NCBI GenBank assembly: GCA_905221605.1
Contig: CAJNDS010002539.1
Coordinates: 310,001-374,000 of the forward strand
Source of the DNA: Symbiodinium natans
Lineage: Eukaryota > Sar > Dinophyceae > Suessiales > Symbiodiniaceae
DNA length: 64,000 nucleotides
Direction: 5' to 3'
Part shown: piece after piece, positions 36,301-43,300 of the stretch
Position numbering within the stretch: position 1 is the stretch's first letter
Layout: each line of letters opens with the position of its first letter
The notes under the pieces: generated by a model
What the model was told of the DNA's origin: nothing
Seen by the model: the letters and a program-made list of their open reading frames with translations, nothing else
Database searches by the model: none
Translations under genes and position numbers: made by a program

Positions 36301-36435
36301 CCTAGACCCTAGACCCTAGACCCTAGACCCTAGACCCTAGACCCTAAACCCTAAACCCTAAACCCTAAACCCTACCTTACGTAGACCAGCCCGAGGCCAC
36401 AGTGACCAACCCCGTGGATGTGCTGAAGACCCGAC
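24311..36435 (+). CDS. Mitochondrial carrier family (SLC25) protein, at least 15 small exons, incomplete
   Basis: Exons: 24311-24343, 25538-25588, 26500-26541, 27223-27245, 28457-28519, 29042-29084, 29295-29377, 30411-30452, 31245-31298, 32149-32165, 33433-33479, 33919-33974, 35551-35599, 35813-35852, 36403-36435. The encoded pieces follow the carrier plan in order. Repeat 1: LAGSAAGIFA, THPLSTIKTRLQVQ, EGPVTFYRGLGAVLVG, GLYFGGYETAK. Repeat 2: FAAGICVETSA, VPI/DVIKERLQVEGQ, YSGSFHAFRQIVQH, EGLIGL, YRAF, WAPFNG, YFMVYEKLK. Repeat 3: CGVAAGVVAA, TNPVDVLKTR. The Px[DE]xx[KR]x[KR] signature appears three times (S replaces D/E in the first). Such proteins exchange metabolites across the inner mitochondrial membrane; the substrate cannot be assigned. 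Ten donors are GC, three GT, one GA. Junctions 29377/30411, 26541/27223 and 35599/35813 do not close cleanly, and the N-terminus and the end of repeat 3 are missing. Confidence 0.82.
24371..24448 (+). repeat. Intronic TTTAGGG array
   Basis: Eleven TTTAGGG units starting 27 nt after the exon 24311-24343. Confidence 0.9.
24654..24754. mobile_element. Palindromic element, family A
   Basis: GGGATGTTCCCTCCTATATTAACAG ... ACTGTTAGAATTTGGGGGAACATCCC; 101 bp, in a carrier-gene intron. Confidence 0.8.
25878..25956. mobile_element. Palindromic element, family A, shortened
   Basis: GGGATCTTCCCCCTCACCAACAGTCCTTAATAG ... TACTGTTAGAAAAAGGGGGCATATCC. One side of the central region is deleted. Confidence 0.65.
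26311..26452 (+). repeat. TTTTGGGG / TTTTGGCG minisatellite
   Basis: About 16 octamer-like units, mostly TTTTGGGG with a block of TTTTGGCG. Gly/Phe/Trp- and Pro/Lys-rich frames over it are repeat artefacts. Confidence 0.85.
26932..27040. mobile_element. Palindromic element, family B
   Basis: CCCAAAGAGCCCAATATTGC, TTAATTAAGGAATAT, AGGGATCCTTAG, GTATTCCTTAATTAAG, ATATTGGGCTTTTTGGG. Few differences from the 23723 copy. Confidence 0.85.
27545..27656. mobile_element. Palindromic element, family C (CTTGGAGGTTCATGGG termini)
   Basis: CTTGAAGGTTCATGGGTACTT ... AAGTACCCATGAACCTCCAAG; 112 bp, in a carrier-gene intron. Confidence 0.8.
27977..28103 (+). CDS. Candidate exon with a CxxC motif, unplaced
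   Basis: A pyrimidine-rich acceptor (TTTCTCCACAG) precedes a 127-nt open stretch that ends at a strong GTGAGT donor. The translation contains FSLSCPKCGEHANY. It does not fit the carrier fold although it lies between two carrier exons, so it may be an alternative exon, an exon of a nested gene, or a fortuitous pair of splice signals. Confidence 0.3.
29736..29851. mobile_element. Palindromic element, family C
   Basis: CTTGGAGGTTCCTGGGTAG ... CTACCCGTGAACCTCCAAG with inner ATAAGTAGGG / CCCTACTTAT. Confidence 0.8.
31466..31570. mobile_element. Palindromic element, family C
   Basis: CTTGGAGGTTCTAAGTTAAG ... CAACTACCCATGAACCTC, with inner GTAGGGTTATAAGTATGG matching the other copies. A half copy follows near 31626-31650. 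Confidence 0.75.
32521..32615. mobile_element. Degenerate family B element
   Basis: AGAGAGCCCAATACCCCTTA ... AAGGGCTATTGGGCTCTGTGGG around a GGGATCCTTAAT centre. Confidence 0.65.
33269..33425. mobile_element. Family C element split by TTTAGGG-like sequence
   Basis: Left end CTTGGAGGTTCATGTGTACTTG and right end TACCCATGGGCCTCCAAG enclose the usual core, but GGTTTTGGGTTTAGGG units and a duplicated GGTCACTATGGT lie in the middle. Confidence 0.7.
34304..34384 (-). repeat. Intronic CCCTAAA array
   Basis: Eleven perfect CCCTAAA units in intron 33975-35550. Confidence 0.92.
34512..34617. mobile_element. Degenerate family B-like element
   Basis: ACTTAATTTAAGGATTATTATACCC ... GAGTTAGGGTATATTCCTTCATTCAGG; the outer GAGCCCAAT end is not recognisable. 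Confidence 0.45.
35612..35768. mobile_element. Family B element interrupted by an 8-unit TTTAGGG array
   Basis: AGCCCAATACTCGTCAGCATGGAATA on the left and GTTTAAGGCATACTCC ... GTCGGGCTCTCTGGG on the right are the two halves of a family B copy; TTTAGGG units (35643-35699) sit between them. Confidence 0.6.
36216..36375 (-). repeat. CCCTAAA array with a CCCTAGA sub-block
   Basis: About 22 units; a run of CCCTAGA units (about 36300-36343) is embedded in CCCTAAA units, showing local homogenisation of a variant. It ends 27 nt before the last recognised carrier exon. Confidence 0.9.
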
Positions 36436-37140
36436 GCTCGGAGAGAACGCATGCATGTCGGCTAAAATTCGAGTTGGTTTAGTTTTTTTTTCTACTATTT
36501 TGCTTAAGAACCCCAAAAGAATAAACAAATATTAATCCCTAGATTACCCTTAATAAGGAGGATTGTTTTTGCATTTTTTGGGAATCTTAAGCAATTGGTA
36601 GTTTATATTTAATGGCTACCGCCAGTGCCGCCGACCCCCTCCAAGGGGGGCCAAGGCACTGTGGGCTCCGGCCGCGGATTATGTATATATATATATATAT
36701 ATAGTCTTTCGCGTGGACAAGACCATGGTGGACAAATGGCCGCGGACTCAGTGGGATACCAACTCCATGTGCGACTATCATCAGCGGCAGTGCGTGCGCC
36801 GCATGTAGGGAGCGGCTGTGCGTGCGCCGCGTCAAGTTGTATGGCCTTATAAGTCCTCTAAATGTAGGGTATCAGTACACTTAACCCAAAATCTTGAACC
36901 CCTAAACCCGAAACCCTAAAACCTAAACTTAAACCCCACCTTAGGCCAACTCCGTCGACTTTGTGGACAAGGCCAAGCCCGCGCAGTGGGAGACACCCCA
37001 GAGGCCCCCCAGGGGTCCGGGGTTTTTGGGGCTTAGGGTTTTTGGGTAGCTTCCCATTCAAGCAGGATAGCCTTCAGCTGGGGCTTGGGGCTTACTGGGT
37101 GCGCGGTCTTGGAACGCGCGTGAACCCGCAGCCCATTTAA
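36436..37140. other. Spacer between the last carrier exon and the helicase frame
   Basis: Holds the family E element (36492-36601), a TA run (about 36682-36702) and GC-rich sequence. A possible AG-led exon begins near 36955 but was not matched to the missing end of the carrier. Confidence 0.4.
36492..36601. mobile_element. Palindromic element, family E
   Basis: CTACTATTTTGCTTAAGAACCCC ... TCTTAAGCAATTGGTAG; same length and core as 6843-6950. Confidence 0.78.
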
Positions 37141-37215
37141 AGCCCCAAACCTCACAGTCCTCGAGAGGCCTCGAAACTATGCGGGGTAGAGGCGCCGGAC
37201 GCAGAATACGCGGAC

Positions 37216-40200
37216 TTGGAGCAGACGTGGCGAGCGGAACAAACAAACGAAGGGAAGCCGGGCCGAGCGCTAGCCGCAGAGAACACGCTGGATGTGCGTG
37301 AACTGGTGAAAGAAGCACGGAAAGCGCCGCAGGGCGGCGCAGAGGCAGAGGATGCCGTTGCAGAGGAAGCGCTGGAGCGCGAACCGACTGTACGCACGCG
37401 TGGCATCCGTGCCACCGTGCGTGCTGTCCACGAGTGGGTGACGGAGTTGCGCACTCGCGTCGATGAGAAGGGCAGACCTATCTGCAACAGAGCGCAGCAC
37501 GCTTTCATTGAGCGGGTGGCGCGTCGAGTTGTGGAAGAGATGCAAACAGGCGAGGCACAGGGTGGCGCGCGTTCGGGCCTGCCGGACGCCATGCGCTGGG
37601 TGCTGCATGGCGGGCCTGGCACCGGCAAAACACACGCGGTCAAACTTCTGCGCAAGGAGCTATTCGAAGACATCCTGGGCTGGAGCCAAGGCCTGCAGTT
37701 TCAGTTTGCGGCGCTGCAGGCGGTAACAGCCGAGATGGTCGATGGGGACACGCTGCACCATGCCTTCGGGTTGAGCTGGGGCCAGAACGCCGCAGACACG
37801 ACGCCGGTAACGAAAGGACTGCAGCAAGCGCAGCGCATGCTCCAGCTGCGCTGGCTTATAATAGACGAAATAAGCATGGTGAGTGTGGAACTCCTGGCAA
37901 AGCTAGAGCAGGCGTGTCGGCGGGTGATCCGGAATGGCAGCCCGTTCAAGCGCGATGCAGCCAACGTCGACAAGCCCTTCGGAGGCTTGAACGTTCTTGT
38001 CGTCGGGGATTTGTGGCAGCTGGAGCCTCCCAAAGGGCATTTCATCGCCGATTTGCCGCACGAGTGGCTGGGCAGTGCAGGCGCCCGGCAGCGGCCCCTC
38101 CTGGCGCAGGGGCAGGAGTTGATGTGGGGGCCGCCGGAGCTGGCTTTCCAGGGTTGCACGGAGCTGGAGGAATGCGAGCGCACCAAAGATGAATGGCTCA
38201 AAGAGTTGCAGGACGAATTCCGCTTCGGTCAGCTCAGTGCCGACAACCATGCTGTCTTGCACGGAAGACCGACGCGCGTGCCAGGCAGCTGGCTGCGCGG
38301 GCGAGCCGGGTGCGGACAAGCAAAGTGTCAATGCCTCGGCGCGCAGCAAGTAACGCCGGAGACCATCCTAGCACAGAAATGCGCAAGGTGCTGCGCCGAG
38401 CGTGCTTCGCGCCGATTAGTAGCCGAATCGTCGCACGATCCCAGATTCTTGGGTCGCTTCGTCCTCGCGCCCTCCATCTTCGCCACGAACGTACGGAAAT
38501 GCCACACGAACAAAATCCGCGCCGAGGCTTTCGCGCGTCGCACGAAACGGCATTTGCACTACGTCGTGGCCCAGGATTGCGCTTGTGCGGCCGTCGTGCG
38601 CGAGAAACCGGACCTGGCCGAGCAGAAACTGCTCTGGCTGCAACGCCACGACCGGGAGTGCGGCGAGCTGTGTGGCATGCTGCCGCTGTGCGACGGCATG
38701 CCGGTGCTTTTGACGGACCACCTCAACCGCGCGCGCGGGCTCCTGAAAGGACGGCGGGGCTTCGTCACGGGTTGGCGCCACGCTACTGATGGCGCTGAAC
38801 CGGCGGGGCCCGGCTGCACGGTCTGGAACCAGCTGCCCGAAGTAGTTTACGTGCGCTTCCCTGGCGCGAAGTGGCGCATTACTGGGCTGGCCACGGGCGT
38901 GTATCCCGTTGTGCCAAAGCGTGCGACGTGGCATCTGGATGCCGGCCGAAAATCGCCGGTGCTGGCAGTCCGTCGACGGCAACTTCCCCTAATACCAGCT
39001 TTCGCTATGACGGCGCATCAGGCGCAAGGACAGACGCTGGAGGAGGGCATCGTCGCAGATCTGTGTTATGGCGCGTACAGCAACGTCTTGGCCGCCTACG
39101 TTGCCTTGACGCGGGTCACGAGCCGGGAAGGCGTTCTCATTCTGCGGCCCTTCGATGCGGCTCCATTCCAGCAAGGCGACACCAGCTTCCGAGCGTTGCT
39201 GATGCAGCACTTGCGCACGCATGACGTCAACTGGGATGCCATCGTGCAGAGGTACGTGCGTGTCAAGACCTGCAGCGAGTGCCGAACAGAGCGGCTGAAG
39301 TCAGCGTTTACGCAGGGACAATGGAAGCAGCCGGACGGAGCAGCAATCTGCAAAGAGTGCACAAAGTCCTACCGCGAACGCGGCACGCCGTATCGCTGTA
39401 AGCGCTGCAAGCGATGGCAAGCCCCAGAGGCGTTTCCGGGCAAAATCAGCAATTATTTGATCTGGCAAAGCACTTGCCTCATGTGCCTGGAGAAGCGGCA
39501 ATGTGGAGCTTGTGCGCACTGGTTTCCGCAGGCGGCCTTCACGCCCAATGGCTGGCGCCAGAAGCGGGACCGGACATGTAACGTCTGCCGCCAGAAGTTG
39601 CAGTGCCGGGACATTGGCCTCCGTGCGCGTCGCAGGCTGCACAACCGACAAGAGACAGTGCGTGCTGCAGACCGCAGCAGGAAACGGCAGCAAATCCTAC
39701 AGGAGGTGCGGGCCGAAATCGAGAAACGGCAAAAGCAAGGCAGCAGCACCGGCGCACGGTGCCGAGCCCAGGTGCCGGCAGCAACAAAAGACGGGTGTCG
39801 GGCGTGCGCGGCGTGCGGCGTGGGCACGAACAGCGAAACGGGGGCACCGAGAGAGCTGGCACCGGGCGGCGGCCTGCACAACCGCAGAGCAAGTCCCGCC
39901 TGCGATCCCGCGCACGCTCGCTGCTTCGCCTGCACGAAAGCCGTTGCGACGGAGGTCCAAGACGGCCGTGTATGCGTCTCGTACGAGTGCCCACAGTGCA
40001 AGGCAAAGGTTGAGTCAACCACGCGAGACGGACGCATCAACAATCGACGGCAGTGCGGACACAGGTTTACGGTCGCCGCGGGCCAGGTCGTCGCGACCCG
40101 GTCGGCGACCATACGCTACTCGTATGAGTGCCCACAGTGCAAGGCAAAGGTTGAGTCAACCACGCGAGACGGACGCATCGACAATCGACGGAACTGCGGC

Positions 40201-40389
40201 CACATGTTCACTGTCGCCGCAGGCGAAGTTGTCGCGGCGCAGTCGGCAACTGCACGCTATTCGTATGCCTGCCCACAGTGCAAGGCAAAGGTTAAGTCAA
40301 CCACGCGAGACGGACGCATCGACAATCGACGGAAATGCGGACACCAGTTCAGGGTTGCTGCAGGCAAAGTCGCCGCGACCGGGCCCTAA
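37216..40389 (+). CDS. PIF1-like SF1B DNA helicase with C-terminal zinc-finger repeats, probably N-terminally truncated
   Basis: Frame open from 37141; the first ATG is only at 37540, 23 codons before the P-loop, so no initiation codon precedes the conserved N-terminal part. From 37216: Walker A GGPGTGKT (residues 132-139), Walker B LIIDEISM (214-221), motif III GDLWQLEP (264-271), motif V-like AMTAHQAQGQTLE (597-609) and motif VI-like YVALTRVTSREG (628-639), as in PIF1/Helitron-type helicases. Residues 686-800 carry six CxxC pairs. Residues 924-1052 are three 47-aa zinc modules (CPQC ... CGH) encoded by 141-bp tandem DNA repeats that are almost identical. PIF1 enzymes unwind DNA 5' to 3'. 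This form, with a zinc-rich tail, is typical of mobile-element-derived helicases in dinoflagellates (recollection). The abrupt start after repeats suggests a 5'-truncated copy or a missing exon. No HUH/Rep domain is visible. Confidence 0.8.
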   Translation: MEQTWRAEQTNEGKPGRALAAENTLDVRELVKEARKAPQGGAEAEDAVAEEALEREPTVRTRGIRATVRAVHEWVTELRTRVDEKGRPICNRAQHAFIERVARRVVEEMQTGEAQGGARSGLPDAMRWVLHGGPGTGKTHAVKLLRKELFEDILGWSQGLQFQFAALQAVTAEMVDGDTLHHAFGLSWGQNAADTTPVTKGLQQAQRMLQLRWLIIDEISMVSVELLAKLEQACRRVIRNGSPFKRDAANVDKPFGGLNVLVVGDLWQLEPPKGHFIADLPHEWLGSAGARQRPLLAQGQELMWGPPELAFQGCTELEECERTKDEWLKELQDEFRFGQLSADNHAVLHGRPTRVPGSWLRGRAGCGQAKCQCLGAQQVTPETILAQKCARCCAERASRRLVAESSHDPRFLGRFVLAPSIFATNVRKCHTNKIRAEAFARRTKRHLHYVVAQDCACAAVVREKPDLAEQKLLWLQRHDRECGELCGMLPLCDGMPVLLTDHLNRARGLLKGRRGFVTGWRHATDGAEPAGPGCTVWNQLPEVVYVRFPGAKWRITGLATGVYPVVPKRATWHLDAGRKSPVLAVRRRQLPLIPAFAMTAHQAQGQTLEEGIVADLCYGAYSNVLAAYVALTRVTSREGVLILRPFDAAPFQQGDTSFRALLMQHLRTHDVNWDAIVQRYVRVKTCSECRTERLKSAFTQGQWKQPDGAAICKECTKSYRERGTPYRCKRCKRWQAPEAFPGKISNYLIWQSTCLMCLEKRQCGACAHWFPQAAFTPNGWRQKRDRTCNVCRQKLQCRDIGLRARRRLHNRQETVRAADRSRKRQQILQEVRAEIEKRQKQGSSTGARCRAQVPAATKDGCRACAACGVGTNSETGAPRELAPGGGLHNRRASPACDPAHARCFACTKAVATEVQDGRVCVSYECPQCKAKVESTTRDGRINNRRQCGHRFTVAAGQVVATRSATIRYSYECPQCKAKVESTTRDGRIDNRRNCGHMFTVAAGEVVAAQSATARYSYACPQCKAKVKSTTRDGRIDNRRKCGHQFRVAAGKVAATGP
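39979..40386 (+). repeat. 141-bp tandem coding repeat (three copies)
   Basis: Blocks beginning near 39985, 40126 and 40267 share about 75 nt with one or two changes each, spaced exactly 141 nt. Encodes the CPQC...CGH modules of the helicase tail. Confidence 0.9.
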
Positions 40390-43300
40390 GGATACCGCAA
40401 GTTATAGGGGAGGGGGCGGACGGAGCGGGCAGGGTCTATATAGGGGCCTGGAGCGACGGGAGCCAATGGGGCCATAGGTCCATGAGGGGCATGGGCGGCG
40501 GGGCAGGGTGCGTGAGGGGTAAGGGGTAGGGAGCTGGGTCCATGAGGGGTAGGTCAAGGGGATGGAGAGGGGGCGGGCGGAGCGGGCGGAGGGGGCGGGC
40601 ATGCACTGGGGCCTTTTAAAGTCAGCTGAGAAGCCACATGCGAGTGAGGGATGGGGAGGGCGCAGGTGGGGGTGGAGTGTGGGAGTGGGGTGAAAAGGGG
40701 AGTGAAAGTAAGGGAGGGCGAGGAAGGATGGGGAAGTGAGAGAATGGAAAAGTGGGGGAGTGAGGGAGCGAGGAAGCGAGGGGGGGTTGGGGGTGGGGGT
40801 GGATATATAGGACCAGCATTGGCAGCCACGCAGGTCGAGGGATGAAGAATGGGACCAGGAGCCATGGGTCCATGAGAAGCATGGCGGGCTGCGTGGGGGG
40901 CTTGGGCAGGGGAGTATGCGGAGCGGGAAGGGCGGATGGGCGGGGGCGGGGTGCGTGGGTGGTGGGGATAGGGCAAGCGGGCCAAGCGGCGGAGGTCGAG
41001 GGGATGGAGAGTGGGAGCATGCGCCAAGGGGGGAGGAGGCGGAGCTGGAAGGGCGGGCATGGGGCCAGGAGCCATAGGTCCAGTGAAAGGGCGGGGTGCG
41101 TGGGGGGTTTGGGTGGGGGTTGGGGTTGGGGGTTGGTGGCAGGGTGCGTACGGTATGGGGGTTGGGGGTTGGGGTGGAGCAGGGGCCATTTTTGTAGGGG
41201 CGGATAAGCCACCTGCTTGGGCTGGGGAGCCATGGGGCCAGGAGCCATGGGTCCATGAGGGGCATGGGCGGGGGGGCAGGGTGCGTGAGGGGTAAGGGGG
41301 AGGGAGCTGGGTCCATGAGGGGTAGATCAAGGGGATGGAGAGTGGGAGCATGAGCCAGAGTGGAGTAGGCGGAGCTGGAAGGGCGGAGGGCGGAGCCCTT
41401 AAAGTCAGCTGAGAAGCCACATCCATCACCCGGGGCCAGGAGCCATGAGTCCAGTGGGGGGCGGGGTGCGTGGCGGTGGGGGTGGGGGTTGGAAGTGTGG
41501 GTGCGTGGGGGTGGGGGTGGGGGTTGGAAGTTGGGGGTGGCAGGGTGCGTGCGGGGTGGGGGTGGGGGTTGGGGGTGGGGGGTGGAGCAGGGGCCATTTT
41601 TCGGACCAGCATTGGCAGCCATGCAGGTCGAGGGATGAAGAATGGGACCAGGAGTCATGGGTATGAGAAGCATGGCGGGGTGCGTGGGGGGCTTGGGCAA
41701 GGCGGGGAGTATGCTAGGACCAGCAGCCATGCAGGTCGAGGGATGAAGAATGGGACCAGGAGCCAAGGGGGAGTAGGCGGAGCTGGAGGGGCGGAGGGCG
41801 GAGTGGGCAGCGAGCGGAGGGGGCGGGCATGCGCTGGGGCCCTTTAAAGTCAGCTGAGAAGCCACATCCATGGGCCGTGGACCATGAGCCACTGGGGCCA
41901 GGAGCCATGGGTCCAGTGGGGGGCGGGGTGCGTGGGGCGGTGGGGGTGGGTGGGGGTTGGGGGTCGGGGTGGAGCCCTGGGGCCAGGAGCCATGGGTGCA
42001 TGACAAGCGGGGTGGGGGGGGTTGGGGGTGAGGGGCCATTTTTCGGACCAGCATTGGCAGCCATGCAGGTCGAGGGATGAAGAATGGGACCAGGAGCCAT
42101 GGGTCCATGAGAAGCATGGCGGGGTGCGTGGGGGGCTTGGGCAAGGGAGGGAAGGGTAGAGGTGGTGGGGGTAGGGGCGGAGAAGCCACCTTAGAAAACA
42201 CCATAATGAATGGGGAGCCATGGGGCCAGGAGCCATGGGTCCATGAGGGGCATGGGTGCGTGAGGGGTAAGGGGTAGGGAGCTGGGTCCATGAGGGGTAG
42301 AGCTGGAAGGGCGGAGGGCGGAGCGGGCGGAGGGCCCGGGCATGCACTGGGGCCCTTTAAAGTCAGCTGAAAAGCCACGGGCCAGGAGCCATGGGTTCAG
42401 TGGGGGGTTGGGGGTCGGGGTGGAGCCCTGGGGCCAGGAGCCATGGGTCCATGACAAGCGGGGTGGGGGGGGTTGGGGGTGAGGGGCCATTTTTCGGACC
42501 AGCATTGGCAGCCATGCAGGTCGAGGGATGAAGAATGGGACCAGGAGCCATGGGTCCATGAGAAGCATGGCGGGGTGCGTGGGGGGCTTGGGCAAGGGAG
42601 GGAGTATGCGGAGCGGGAAGGGTAGAGGTGGTGGGGGTAGGGGCGGAGAAGCCACCTTAGAAAACACCATAATGACTGGGGAGCCATGGGGCCAGGAGCC
42701 ATGGGTCCATGAGGGGCATGGGTGCGTGAGGGGTAAGGGGTAGGGAGCTGGGTCCATGAGGGGTAGGTCAAGGGGATGGAGAGTGGGAGCATGGGCCAGA
42801 GAGGAGTAGGCGGAGCTGGAAGGGCGGAGGGCGGAGCGGGCGGAGGGCCCGGGCATGCACTGGGGCCCTTTAAAGTCAGCTGAAAAGCCACGGGCCAGGA
42901 GCCATGGGTTCAGTGGGGGGCGGCGTGCGTGGGGGGTGGGGGTAGGGGTTGGAAGTGTTGGGGGTTGGGGGTGGCAGGATGCGTACGGTATGGGGGTGGG
43001 GGTTGGGGGTTGGGGTGGAGCAGGGGCCATATATAGGACCAGCGTTGGCAGCCATGCAGGTCGAGGGATGAAGAATGTGACCAACACCAATGGGGCCAGG
43101 AGCCATGGGTCCAGTCACAGGGGGGCAGGGTGCATGGGTGGTGGGGGTGGGGGTTGGAAGTGTGGAAAGGGTGGGGTGTTGGGGGTGGGGAAAGGAGAGT
43201 GAGTAGGCGGAGCTGGAAGGGCGGAGGGCGGAGCAGGCAAACCAGGCGGAGGGCCCGGGCATGCACTGGGGTCTTTAAAGTCAGCTGAGAAGCACATCCA

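Noticed and set aside
36955-37020. Further carrier exon
   Set aside because: An acceptor and short open stretch are present, but the translation does not match the expected end of carrier repeat 3.
37152-40112. Several 100-320-aa frames overlapping the helicase in other frames
   Set aside because: GC-rich shadow frames; only the 1057-codon frame carries helicase motifs.
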